Shown piece after piece: positions 12,383-24,199 of a stretch of DNA of 64,000 nt; the first letter of the stretch is position 1, and the number at the start of each line of letters is the position of its first letter. Below the pieces are notes generated by a model, which saw only the letters and a list, made by a program, of their open reading frames with translations, did not search any database and was not told the origin of the DNA. This DNA comes from Clonostachys chloroleuca (taxonomy: Eukaryota; Ascomycota; Sordariomycetes; Hypocreales; Bionectriaceae), in the NCBI GenBank assembly GCA_037952775.1, contig JBANAY010000004.1:1798001-1862000 (forward strand), given 5' to 3'. The position numbers were made by a program, and so were the translations under genes.

Positions 12383-12937
12383 TCAGCGTCGGCTGCTGCG
12401 GTGGGAGGAGCTGTGGTGGCGGTGGGAGGAACTGTGGCCATGGCGGGATGACGATGAGGAGTGATGATGGGATGAGGAATGCCTATGGCGGCGTGACGAA
12501 CCGCTATCGTCCAGCTCGCGCTCCAGAGATTCCACTCGAGACCTGTACTGCTTCACAATCTCCTTGATATGGGCAATGCGGTCGAAATCCACCTCGAGCT
12601 CATCGAGCTGGCGTATTATGGACGTGTAGCGTGCAATCTCTTGATCCGCGCCGGCTATTATGTTGCCAGCTCGGTCATACTGGACCTGGGTGAACATATT
12701 GGCCTGCTCGCTGAGGCAGTGGATGTTGTATTCGATGTTGGCCATGAGCTGGTCGAAGTAGCGGCCGAGAGCGGCGAGGGAGGAGCTATCGAGAAGCAGA
12801 AGGCCTTGACTGCTGGCTCGGCTGGCTGCACGGGAACTGCTGGAGCCGCCGTCCAGGGCGGCCTGGCCCTGCCGTAAGATCTGGACCTCCTCCGGAGTAA
12901 GTCCCAACTGCGTATCCGGCACGGCGTTGGCCGTCAT
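12383..12937 (-). CDS. BLOC-1 subunit CNL1-like protein
   Basis: A single exon encodes 184 residues. The N-terminus carries LGLTPEEVQILRQGQAALDG, then a Ser-rich segment and GLLLLDSSSLAALGRYFDQL, which I recognise as the conserved core of fungal CNL1 (biogenesis of lysosome-related organelles complex 1 subunit). A predicted coiled coil runs from about residue 55 to 140 (QLMANIEYNIHCLSEQA, then IKEIVKQYRSRVESLERELD). The last 45 residues are almost entirely Ser, His and Arg, a low-complexity tail. Family role: in yeast the BLOC-1 complex acts in endosomal maturation with the Rab5 GAP Msb3. The gene is isolated, with nimA converging from the left and a long gene-free stretch upstream. The start follows from the first in-frame ATG after a stop. 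Confidence 0.78.
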   Translation of the reverse strand: MTANAVPDTQLGLTPEEVQILRQGQAALDGGSSSSRAASRASSQGLLLLDSSSLAALGRYFDQLMANIEYNIHCLSEQANMFTQVQYDRAGNIIAGADQEIARYTSIIRQLDELEVDFDRIAHIKEIVKQYRSRVESLERELDDSGSSRRHRHSSSHHHSSSSSRHGHSSSHRHHSSSHRSSRR

Positions 12938-13802
12938 GGCGGATTGCGCACGAAGCGCGCGGGCGACGGTCTGCTGCTACAGGATAAGGTCGCCGCAGTC
13001 TCAATGCAAAGTCGGGGATTGTATTAATGGGTGGTGGTAGGGTTGACAGGCGGGTTCTGGGAGAGGCAGAAGTTGAGCGATTGTCGAGCGAGAAGGGTGG
13101 GGGGTTTCTTGATGCCCAATGACGATGGCGGACATTGGGAGGAATACGACGGTAGCCCTCGATTTCGCGAGAGTGGCACACAGAGTGTCATGATCCCGAT
13201 AACGCAGGAATAGGGAGCATTGCCGACGGGCGCAAGAGATTTGTGCGGTTTGTCGAGCGCACAGGCGCAGCCAGAAGGCGGACGGTTTGCTTCTGGGCCG
13301 GAGAGCAGCAGAAATCCGGGTTCCGCTAGACAGGTTGGATTTTGGTGGGTGATGCAGCGGTTAAGTCAAGTGTGTAGTAGGTATGTCGTAGGCAGGCCCA
13401 GCACCCAACAACCTGCTGGAGCTGTTTCCGGGGTATGTAGAACTGGCCGTGATTGGAGAATGGCAGCAGGGGGAGCGTCCGTTTTTATGCTGTGCTTGTG
13501 TTGCGCTGTGGGTGTGCTGCCGTGCAGCTGCTGAGGCGTCTTGAAACGGCTCAGGTCGACAAAGAGCTGCTGCCGGTGCAACTCGAGGCAGCTCTGGCGA
13601 GAACGGGCATTTAAGTACGAGAGGTCGAGGGGAGCGGTAGCGATGGACAGTGAATGGAAGATAGCTGTGGATGGTGTCAGAGCAGCGGAGCAGTTCCCCT
13701 CCTGGAGGGTGGTTCCCAGTAAAGTGGGTGGACGGACGGATCATGGGCATTGGCATTTGGCATGGGCAGGGCCGGAGCATGGGCCATGGGATGTGATAGG
13801 AT

Positions 13803-13822
13803 GGGATGGGATGGGATTGGGG
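13803..13822 (+). repeat. GGGAT tandem / G-quadruplex-type motif
   Basis: Four G runs of 3, 3, 3 and 4 bases separated by AT, AT and ATT form a canonical intramolecular G-quadruplex pattern on the plus strand, about 870 bp upstream of the CNL1 start codon. Imperfect related units precede it from about 13780. Confidence 0.7.
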
Positions 13823-14684
13823 AGCGTCTGGGCAGAGGCTGGCCCACACAGCCATCAATCAGCCCACCGGCGAATGGTTCGCGGCGACAGATTTATGCCT
13901 CTTTGATGAAGCGTTGATGGTGGACGACGCAGGCACATACCTCATTTTACCCCTGCCGGGCCCTTTCTGGAAGTGTCACCTGGTGATTCTGGCAATGGAG
14001 ATGAAGGGGAACGGGTGGGAGGACGACGAGCCCGGACCCTTGCAGCTTCTCCGTGACGGTGCGAAAGGGCAGGTGTTTTGTTTCTGTTCGGTCGGTGTCG
14101 GTCCTTTCTGTCATCTCATCTCACGCAGGCCTGGCGCCCAATGACGTTTAGCTGCCGGCCCCCAGCCAGCGCCTACGTTGGAGGCTGTAACTGCGACTGT
14201 AACTCCGCTGTGACCGTAGCTGTCTGGGCGTCGAGCCTGGGCGGCTGCGTCGAGGTACCCTGTGACTCTCCATGGAAGGGAGGCTCCATGGACGGCGATA
14301 GCAAGAGGTTGTACCTACACGCCAATTGAAGTGAGACGGCGCGGGCAGTTGCTGGTGCTCAGCTCAGGCTAGCCTAGCTCTAGAATTAGCCTGCCACCGC
14401 CTAGCCTAGCCTAAAGGTAAGGTACAGGACTCTTGAATGGCCGTGAGACAAGCAAACAACTGAAGACATCCCAAGGCTGGTGATGCTCAGCGGACCGAGG
14501 AACGCCGTCGTGTCGCACACAGTCACGGACAGGACACCTCGGCTTCCGCGTAGTACCGCTGGCCAGACTGAGCCTTTGCCCAGAACCAAGGTATCATCAA
14601 TACACACACAAGAGGTACGGCCGATACAGCCACCCCCGAGGGAGCGAAAACGAGCGAGGCTCTGCCGCCTGTCGCGGTCGCACT

Positions 14685-14703
14685 ATCGCATCGCATCGCA
14701 TCG
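14685..14703 (+). repeat. Short tandem repeat (ATCGC)
   Basis: Almost four consecutive ATCGC units with no variation. A simple microsatellite with no associated gene. Confidence 0.8.
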
Positions 14704-16130
14704 ACCAACAACCCTGCACGCCTGGCCTGGCATTGCAGACTGGTCGGCTCTGCTCTGCCAATTCCGAGCCTCGTCTCGTCTCCCATCACGTCACGTCAAA
14801 AAGGCGGCCAGCAGCCACAGCCACAGCACCACCGGCCAACACAGCACGGCATGGCATTAGCACCAGCCAGCATGAGCATTGGCAGACCAATGCGTCCTTT
14901 TGCATACGATCGCGACTTGAAATGTTCAATACGGTACTTGCGGTCTATCCCACTCCATCTCATCACGGGGTAGCCATCCAGCCAACCCGCCTGCACCCGC
15001 AGCAATTCTGCCGATGGTATGATCAAAGGCAGCCCAGGTGGAGCTGCAAGATGTACGTCTTCGCGGAACTGTGTCAGTGTGGGCTGATGATGAACGGGGG
15101 GCAGGTTACGCGGTCATCTATAGTCGGACCATGATGGAGGCAGGCGATGGTGGATCACGAGCTCGGCACGTCTCTGGACAAGACTTCCTTGCCTTAACTC
15201 AAGGCAAGCCCTCATGCCAGCCACGGCGGCGAGAAATTGAGCCTGCGGGCCGACCTGGTCGGCCAATTCGAAAGCCTGTGAGACAAGCAATCGGCATTGG
15301 GTTGGATGACTTGCCTTTCCTGGACAGTTGGGCATTCCCTTTCATCATCTTGGGGGGGATGATAATACTGGAAAAGAGGAAAATAATAACAAGATGCCCT
15401 ACCCTTGCTCGACAAGCGAAGCTACTTCACTCACCTGGGACTTCATCTGCCTCTGTCTGGTTGCAGAGGTGGAGAGCTGCTTTTTAGGGGACCGGCTCCA
15501 CTGGTAAAACTGAGATGGCCTTATTCTGCATCCATGCTTCACTCCACATACGCACTTGTAATGACGACGTACAGATGAGAGCCAAAAAGGCTAAGGAGAA
15601 TCTCGTCCAGAATCATATGGAAGCGTGCGGACCGAGAGGGTGATTATACGGAGCAACCAGGCTCAGGCACCTGCACGTCCCCTTTCATCTTGGCCATGAC
15701 CAGACTGGCCGTGAAGGTGGTCGCGATGCAGGGCCGGCATCATCATCAGGTTGGCGGCAGTGGTCAACACCAGTCAGATGCGTCTGGCGTCTGCCATGTC
15801 ATGCCATGCCCATGCAATGCTCTGCCATGCTCTCTGCGCCATGCCATGCACGTCCAGCCAGTTCCCTGTCCGAGGTAAAATCGTCGTCCAGCAGACGTCG
15901 GTCTGTCGTCGGTCGCCTGGACGCGGCGATAAAGGCACAAACGCATGGGGTTGGAGAGTCGCATTGGGCACGAGCACCACGCAGGCTCGTCTGGCGTCTG
16001 CCTGTGCGGTTGACACTCTCCCGCATGGATCATGGGCACAGCTGTCATGTACTAGTCATGCAGGTAACTGGGCTGTCTCATGCACAACACCTCTCTCGCC
16101 AGTCCGGCAGCCTGCATCCGCTGCACGAAT

Positions 16131-16180
16131 CCTTACCTTTACCTTGCCCGACCTGACCTGACCTTACCTTACCTACCGCA
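16131..16180 (+). repeat. Degenerate ACCTT/ACCTG repeat tract
   Basis: At least seven ACCT cores occur in 50 bases (ACCTTT, ACCTTG, ACCTG, ACCTT, ACCTA). A similar tract on the opposite strand lies at 24149-24199. Such ACCT/AGGT clusters are common in Sordariomycete intergenic DNA. Confidence 0.6.
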
Positions 16181-16642
16181 CCTTGTTTACATTCTGACAT
16201 TTCCCAGGGTGGTTACCCCAACCCCGGAAGAATCACAGCTAGGAGAGTAAAATCCGATGCTGCAGACGGGGCCGCCATTTTGCGCATTTCGCTCGGGTGT
16301 TTCCGATACCCCAAAAGGGCTCGCACGACACCCTCGCGTGATGCTCGATCGTCTTACCCGACAATCCACAGCCTGTCCTTTTCTTTTTCGTCTTCTCTTG
16401 CCCTTCCTCTGAATCCACTCGGCTACGGGGAAATCCTCCCTTCCCAACCACCCGAGATCGCCGATGGGGGCTGCACCAGGCCAGACGCACATACACATAC
16501 ATAATCCTATGTGCCTGCCGATATGCGCATATATCGAAATGTACCTATTTTACAGCACATGCCCTTAGCCTCCCTCCTCTCTTGCTACCTCATTGCCGAA
16601 TACGTGGATGGCATTGACCCTTCCCTGCATATACTACACATA

Positions 16643-16661
16643 CATCCATCCATCCATCCAT
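16643..16661 (+). repeat. (CATC)n microsatellite
   Basis: Four perfect CATC units followed by a partial unit. Confidence 0.85.
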
Positions 16662-19600
16662 ATGCAATGCCTGCCTCACATACATGCGTACTACATGCAT
16701 GTGCGGGAGGAATTGCCGCCATTTCTGCCCGCCTGGGCTGATCTCGGTCTCGGGGTTTTACATCTCAACAACAAAGCTGCACCCCAAGTCCCAATTCACT
16801 CCTCTGGTCGTCTCCTCCCCATAAATCATACACACACGCACGCACATACGTAGTATCGTCATTTCTTTTCGTTTCAGGCAGATCCACTTCGAATATCCGT
16901 CTTGCTCGCCCATTCGATAGCATCTCCATTGCCGCCCTCTGCATAAGGCAATCTCTCTCTCGTTCTCTACCCGTATCTCCCTCTCCACTCCCGCAATGTA
17001 ACCTCTGCGGGAATCGCACTATCCGCAGGAGAACTGACGAGAGCCATCAGAACATACCTGCATGCCGCTACGCGTCTTGCAGTTTCGAGATCTCGCAGAG
17101 AAGGCCTGCCTGACGTGCCCTCCCCTCGCCTCAGCCCGCCATGATATTATGCAGACAAGGGCTCGCTTCACACCTCTCAAAACTCTTACCCTATCCGTTA
17201 CGAGCGGTACTCTCTCTAATTGGCCTGTTCCCTTTCAGAACGTCTCGACAATAAGACAGGTCGGCAATAGCACCGACGTAGGCCGGCCCTCAATCAGTCT
17301 CCTGCATAGGCGGTCAAATTTTGTTTGTGCATATGCCATCCCATCTCACGACGGGGTTGTCTGTAACAGCAGCCCGCCTTTTGATTTTTGACAGCCGATC
17401 GCAAGGTCGTCACTGTCGTTCGATCATGCATTGTTGTCGCCCATGCAGTCATGTATACTTGGCCCCCTTTATACCTTTGCACCACGTGGCCAGAACCGTC
17501 TCCAGCTTTTCGAACAATCCGTAGACCTTCCAAGTGAGACGTTCCACCGCATTGTCCCGAAATCCACTGAAGACCGGAAATTTCAGAAGGCCGCATAGAG
17601 ACTTGGAAGAAGTAAGCCTAAGAAAACTCCGTGGTGGTAACTCTGTTTGTATCTAGCTACATTAGATGTTTTCTAGCTTGCCCCCTTGATTTGGTCTGAA
17701 ATAGGTGTTCAGCGTTATGAAGGTATGAATGCAATCACAATAAACAGTAAGAAAACGCCGTTCTGTCTACAATTGAAATTGTCTCTCACTTTGGAGAGGC
17801 AACAAAAGCAATAGATAAGAACTTGGCCCCTCTCACCTCTAGGCGCAAAGGAAATATGTCTAGTCGAGAGTACAACCAAGTTCAGAATGAGAACGTGCCA
17901 CCAAGTTAGCTGTGACTACAGCGGTAATTTCGGCGACGCAGATTCTCTGATACCATTCGACCTGCGTTCCCCGCATAGTTTTTTGGCAGATGTGTCAAGT
18001 CTCAAAGTCCTTTTCTAGACATGCCGTGTCTGTACCTGCAGAAGGATATTCACTCGGCATGCTTGGGGACTTTACAATCTTATTTTCTGCTCAGTAAGAG
18101 GTCTCATCTCAATGCAGCAGCATATTTCTCGAAGTTGAAGTTCATCGAAGTGGCATCAATCGTGCCATTTAAAGAGATCGTGCTGGGCGTCATATATTCA
18201 GCATATGAGCTTAGTGATTAGCAACGATATTCTCAAGAGAAAAAAAATAGAAGAACATTCTATGTTTACAAGGTTGTCATCGTATGTCTTGCAGCATGGC
18301 ATGTCGGCTTACTACGGGATGTTGTGAGCCCTTGCTGATTCACCTTCACTTATGCCGCGGCGGCGACACCATCTCCGATGTTCTAACATTTCACGACTGG
18401 GCACACGCGCCATCAATATTTAGCTCCTCGGAGATTCCAAGGACCCATTGGGTCCATCAGAATGTAAAATCATGATCCTCCTACCAAGATTGTTTACGGT
18501 AACGCTGAGTGTGCACATTCCATTTACCTCCCACAATCGGATCGCAAGCACCACGACTAACCTGGCTCCCCGCGCAAGGACGCCACACCTCTTCGGATAC
18601 CTAGTTGCTTTCGAGTTTACGGCAGCTGACAGGAAGAATGGCCCATTTTCACGAACCTCGGAAGGTCCACGTGCCTGGGGGAGCATATTGATGCCGGTCT
18701 CTCCGCGGTACAGGATGAGTTCCAGGCTTTGGGAACTCCTCGATTATTTCGTAATACTACGTACATAAAGGATCAGACCCTTCGCAAGGCGAAGTAATTG
18801 TATATCACATATATCCCTTCCAAGCTGCCCAAGTCTCTGTTACTTCCTGCTGCTGTGCCGATCCACTTGTCCACGCCATCTCGACAGACAATGTCAGTGG
18901 CCTTGGGTATCATCGCCTTCTAGCCCGTTGACTACTTGTCACAAATAGCTTGCCCAGCTTGGGCAGCCTAGATCTCGGGAGCCCAGATCATATGACAATA
19001 AAAAGACCTCCTGATGAACCTTCTCTCTTCTGCGGGGTATGGCAGGTCAGATCAGCGACCTCGGCTCCCAGAGTCATCGCCTCACCATCATCATCCTTGC
19101 CCAACCAAAAGACGATTTTAGAGTTATTGAATCGTTGTCTATTTCAATAACACATCATCAATTCCCGTCTAGAAATAAGCTTAAAATGAGAAGAGTGCTT
19201 GGATTTGTTCCCGTACTCGGGGTTGTTCGCAGCCTGGTTCACCAAATCGGCCTCGCAGCCTGCCTACATCCTGATGGACGGGACCTTTGTTTCTCCTCGC
19301 TTAATTTTACCTAAAGGGCTCAATAGGGTGTTTTAGTCAAGGCTAAGATATTTTGAAGTGTTGAAAGCTATCTCGGGCACTGATTGATCAATCAGCATTG
19401 TCTTCGGTTGATGGGTGTGGCTTTCTCTGGCAAGACACTGCTAGAAGCTGCTAGACTCAGCATGTATAAGAAAAAAGTAATATAAATCATTTCCATTCTA
19501 TTTAACTGACGTTATAAGGGTATTACAGTACATATTACAGCCTCGGTATGAGTCTACACCAATATACGGCCGAGTATCAGTGCCCATCCAGCCTCAACTC

Positions 19601-22600
19601 CCATTCCGCATGAGCATATGGTGTTCCACTTGCATGTTTTCCCGCTATTTGGCCTCTTATTCGTATTTTCAATGAGAACTAAGTCTGTTTAACGTTGGTC
19701 TTTGCAAAGACTTGCGGGTGCTCAGTTCAGGCTAATATAGATCAGAACCTATGCAACCCATGCGTAGCATGAGACACGGCCATGAAAGAGAAAGTTCCCC
19801 AGGCCCGTCAAGTTTACCCGGCACTTTCATCACAAATCAATAGTCTATCCCGCTAAACCAGCTCGAACTAAATGAACTTGGCAGAGCACCCTTTCTCGGG
19901 CCAGAGGAGTCTGGTCATGACGGAGGACAGCACAAATCGAGAAGGAGGATTGTAGTAACTCGTACGTCCTAACACCCTCTTCTACTCGGGCCTACCCTAT
20001 TGTGGTCCACACGAAGCACCTAGTTAAGGTCTTGTTGACGAAAGAAGAGACGTCAAACTAGTAAAGTACAGCTACTATGGAATGGGTACAATCACAATGA
20101 GGTATCAAGGTTGCAGGCAACTAGCTCTTGATCCTATTAAACCATCAAGAGCAAAGTTCACGGTCCATTATTTCGCACAAGGTGAGAGACATTCCCATGA
20201 AGGACTTCAAGGCTCGGACACCTACCTCTACGACCAATGCAACATCAAGACACTACCAGCAAGGATGGAATCCTTTTGAAACCTAGCACAGAATACATCC
20301 GTTCAAACGATGGTGGCATAGGAGCGGAGAAGGCCGTCTGATCGCCATCGGCCTCTCCGTTCTTCATTGACTATACAGCCGCTCCCGTCAGGGTACCATT
20401 CGAGTTCGTGTCTTCGACATCACGCGTAGGTTAGTTAGGACCGATCGACCAACGTCTGAAACCTCCCAGACGAACGAGACATACGACCTGAAGCAGCTCA
20501 CGCAAGCGTGCAGGCACGCCAGAACATGCACGAAACATGCCCACGCGAGACTGACCCCGCTCGTCCGAGACGAGACACAAAGGGATGCGGTGTGTACAGA
20601 TGCAGCAAGCGGGAATGAAATCTGCTTCACGTTTGAGCAGAAAAAGGCCAGCCATGGCACGGGATGATCCTGAACCTCGAGGGTAGATGACGGAACCAGA
20701 ATGAGGGGACAGCAATCAATCGTCGCTTCTACCAGATGGTTCGTTCCAGGTTCGCAAACACATGGGCACATGGCATCTGGCCCACCCCCTCGTCCCCGTC
20801 AGAAGGGAGGGAGGGGGTCGGGGGGGGGATGGGGGTCGGAGATCAACAACCAATGGCCCCTAGCAAAACTATTGTCTCAGGCAAGGCGCGTGGGCAGGTG
20901 GGAAGCAGCGAGAGGTGTATCAGACTAGGCGCTTGATCGATGCAGACCAAAGGCGGTAATTTGAGAGAAAGTGATGAGAACACTGTCGCTGACGCCCGCT
21001 GCGAAATGATTAGCTTGGCAATTGATGATAGCTGTGCAGCGTGCATTCGCTCCCCTGAAACCGAAGCCAAAGCGTCCCGCTTTGAGGACTGGTTCGGCTA
21101 TCCTTGAAAGCCCTCGGAGGGTTTACCCCCCGTTGTACCACACCTCCCCTACCAAAGACGAGATCTGAGTGTCATCTCACCCCCATCCATTCCCTCTCCC
21201 AACCCTAGCAGACGGGGGTTCCCGTGGCATTCGGAGCAGGGCGGAAGACGATCCTGCTCTGATCACAGCGTTCCGCTGAGGGAGCACACCCTGCCAATAC
21301 AACCTCCACCTCCCCGTTTTGTCAGAGAAAGCGGGAACCATGGATCCTCCCAATTGGTGACCGTTGCTGAACCTTGGAGATTGACGACGAGTCCTCGTGG
21401 CCGGTTGGTACCTGCCACTCTAGGAAGCACATCCTGTGTGTTGGGTTGGTAGAGGGTGCATTCATTGTCACGAATACAGGTTTTTGGTTACCTCTCACCA
21501 GATCAATAACAAGGGCACCGAACATCTCTTCTCTTTTCACCCCTGTTGGTTCAAGGCAAGCCTGTCTGGCTACGACTCCACGAGGGAGGGCTCATACACC
21601 CGGATCGCTGTTTCGGCTCCATCAAGACTGGGGGACCTGTCAGCGGCATCGTTGAGATCCACCGCTAGACAGCTGGAGATGAGAAAAAACAATCCTCAGG
21701 TAATCATGATTGTCGTCACGAACAACACGCCATTAATATAAGGCGCTCGCTATCTCACCCATATTAGAATGCATTATGCATGATAGAAGTGGAGAGGATG
21801 TTGAGAAATCAGCAGTGGCACTTGTCCAGACCAGATGAGAAATAAAGAGACAAACCCAGCTTCCCCCGACACCGGACACACACAGAGAGGGGGCGCTCCT
21901 GGTGACGATGAGTACAAAGTAGATTCAGGATCGCCCTTTCCCTATGAAGATCAACTGTTGAGAGTTCCGAATTGGTGGGGGGGTTGGGTGTTGGGTGTTT
22001 AGATATTCTCTTCTGCCCACTGGCGATTAACTAGGGGGTTAAGACAAGAAAAAGAACATGTCGAACACCGTCGTTTCAGGCTCAGTATTACCATGAGGAC
22101 GATCTCAAGCCATCAGACTGAAAGCCCACTAGGCTGCTAAAATGGTGGTGACCTACCCACTACCTCGGGCGTGCCACGACGTAGTTGCCCAAGACGGATA
22201 GCTCGTCCGATGCGAGAGACATGGGCCGGCGTTTGTAATAGTGGGCTTTCCTATGGCCACGAGGCCGTTTCTCACTCTGAGTTACAATGCCTGCAACAAG
22301 GGTTTGATGGACCGGGGTAGGCGGCTAGAAACTGCCCACATCTGATCATTCCCTTGACTGAAGATGGAACAGCGAGCCGCCAAGAAGAGGCCGAGGTCTT
22401 CCATAGCATCTCCGATATAATAAGATGCCAAAATATAGTGCGAAGACTAGAATAGTGACCCCATCATCCGAGGGAAAATTGCGGGAAGCTCCGTTGGAGC
22501 TTGCCAAGGACGAAGTGATTGTGACTAGAGGATGCTGACATGCTGCAGACACCCTCCGAGTCCATACACTGAAGTGGAACTTTGGCATGGACCTCCCAAG

Positions 22601-24148
22601 TCGGCGATCACAAGTCGACATCAGTCTTATTCGAATGGGAACACGGGTGCATGACACATCCTTGGGACGGACTGGACCAGCGTGCAACGGCGATGGGGAG
22701 GGTGTGCTAAGAAGATCTCATCTATCCCTGTTGACTTCTGCGGCCCCGTTCTGCAGGTCTTTCTTCATACGTCCTAGACTGGGGAATCTGGAGGTGAGCG
22801 AAGCCAGGGGCAGAGACAAGAGAAATGAGAATGCTCATCTCGCTTTGAGTAGCCTAAGAGACATGAATTGGCGGCATTTTCCAGAAACATAGACCTGCAT
22901 CCATCGATGCAGGTGGGAAATAATAACTCGGGGGCTTTGGTGCAGCATACAAGGAGCTTACTGCAGAGACGATCCTTCGTGCAGAGTGATGAGTCCCAGT
23001 GCGACCCCGATGAAAAGAAGAGCACCAATTACAAGCCGTGGCTCGTATTCACCAGATGACCCAATGAAGGTACATTTGCCATCAAGGGCACTACAAAGAC
23101 TAGGCTTTGACACCATCCATCGACATCGCCATGCGCTAGGCGTAACGGGCCGGAGCATCGAGGAGGCTATACCACCCCTCCCCCTGGAGATGGGAGGGGA
23201 GAGCGGAGGAGTCACCATGTAGAGGACTAACGGCGTCGACATGGGACCGTTCTCGTCCTGTTCATCATCACCAGAGCGGCCGAATGACCTCACCTACGAG
23301 GAATTACTGAAAGAACGATTCGTTCCCAAGGTCATGGTTCCATGAGCATCGACCCAGCATTTCCCCCGAGACGCGTGGCACCATGATACAGTTGCCATGC
23401 CGTCTTGGCGGGAAGCAAGGGATGAAAGTGGGAAAAGGCCGTCTCTCGGCATGGGTCGCCATGTATGCGTAGTATGCCTATTTTGCCCCGACCGGATTTG
23501 ACTTGGCCGATATTCAAAGCCACCAAGGTCGTAGGCAGGATCGCTTCTTAATTTCTGAGCGCGCGCAAAGCCTGACAAGGAAGGGAGGAAGTGATGAATC
23601 AGATTCAAGGCGTAAGCAGACCTCCTTCAGGTTGGGATACAGTTGCCTCTAACCCCATCACCACGCCTAGGCATGCGTGAGATGCTGGTGAGCAAGAGAG
23701 CTGTTTGGAAAAGAAGGAATTACCCGCGAGTTAGACCCAATTTGTCCATTGCACAAACTTTTCCAGCCAGCCCTGCCAGTCAGAGGCCCAGCTGCCAGTA
23801 GGAAGCCAGACCGGGGGCCGTTGCTAGGATGAATGCTATGAAGAAGGGGGTACCCTGCATGCTCGCTTGTGTGTGATCTGCACTGGAGCCCACAGAAACA
23901 CGGGAGATGCTTCCAAATGCTGGCAAGCGGGGTGGGAACGGCCACGAACCCATGTCTCGGAGACACGTTGATTGGGTCCTATAGTTCCAAGGGCGATGTG
24001 CGTCTTATTACAGGGACGGTGTCAGCTAATGGTGTGAGATGAAGGTCAAGTGCCCTCAACCCTCGAATCCGTCCTGATGGGTGACACGGGTGGTGAAGAA
24101 GGTGAGGCATGAGGTGGAGAGGGCGTGAAGACATGCCTCAGAGTAGGG

Positions 24149-24199
24149 CAGGTGAAGTAGGTGAGATAGGTGAGGTGAGATAGCACCTACCCGGGTGAG
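24149..24199 (+). repeat. Degenerate AGGTGAG repeat tract
   Basis: Repeated AGGTGA(A/G) units with variable spacing, ending in CACCTACCCGGGTGAG, which contains a short inverted repeat. Reverse-strand counterpart of the ACCT-rich tract near 16150. Confidence 0.6.

Noticed and set aside
13361..13858. 165-codon minus-strand frame in the gene-poor interval
   Set aside because: Pro/Ser/His low-complexity translation caused by repeats on the other strand; no motif.
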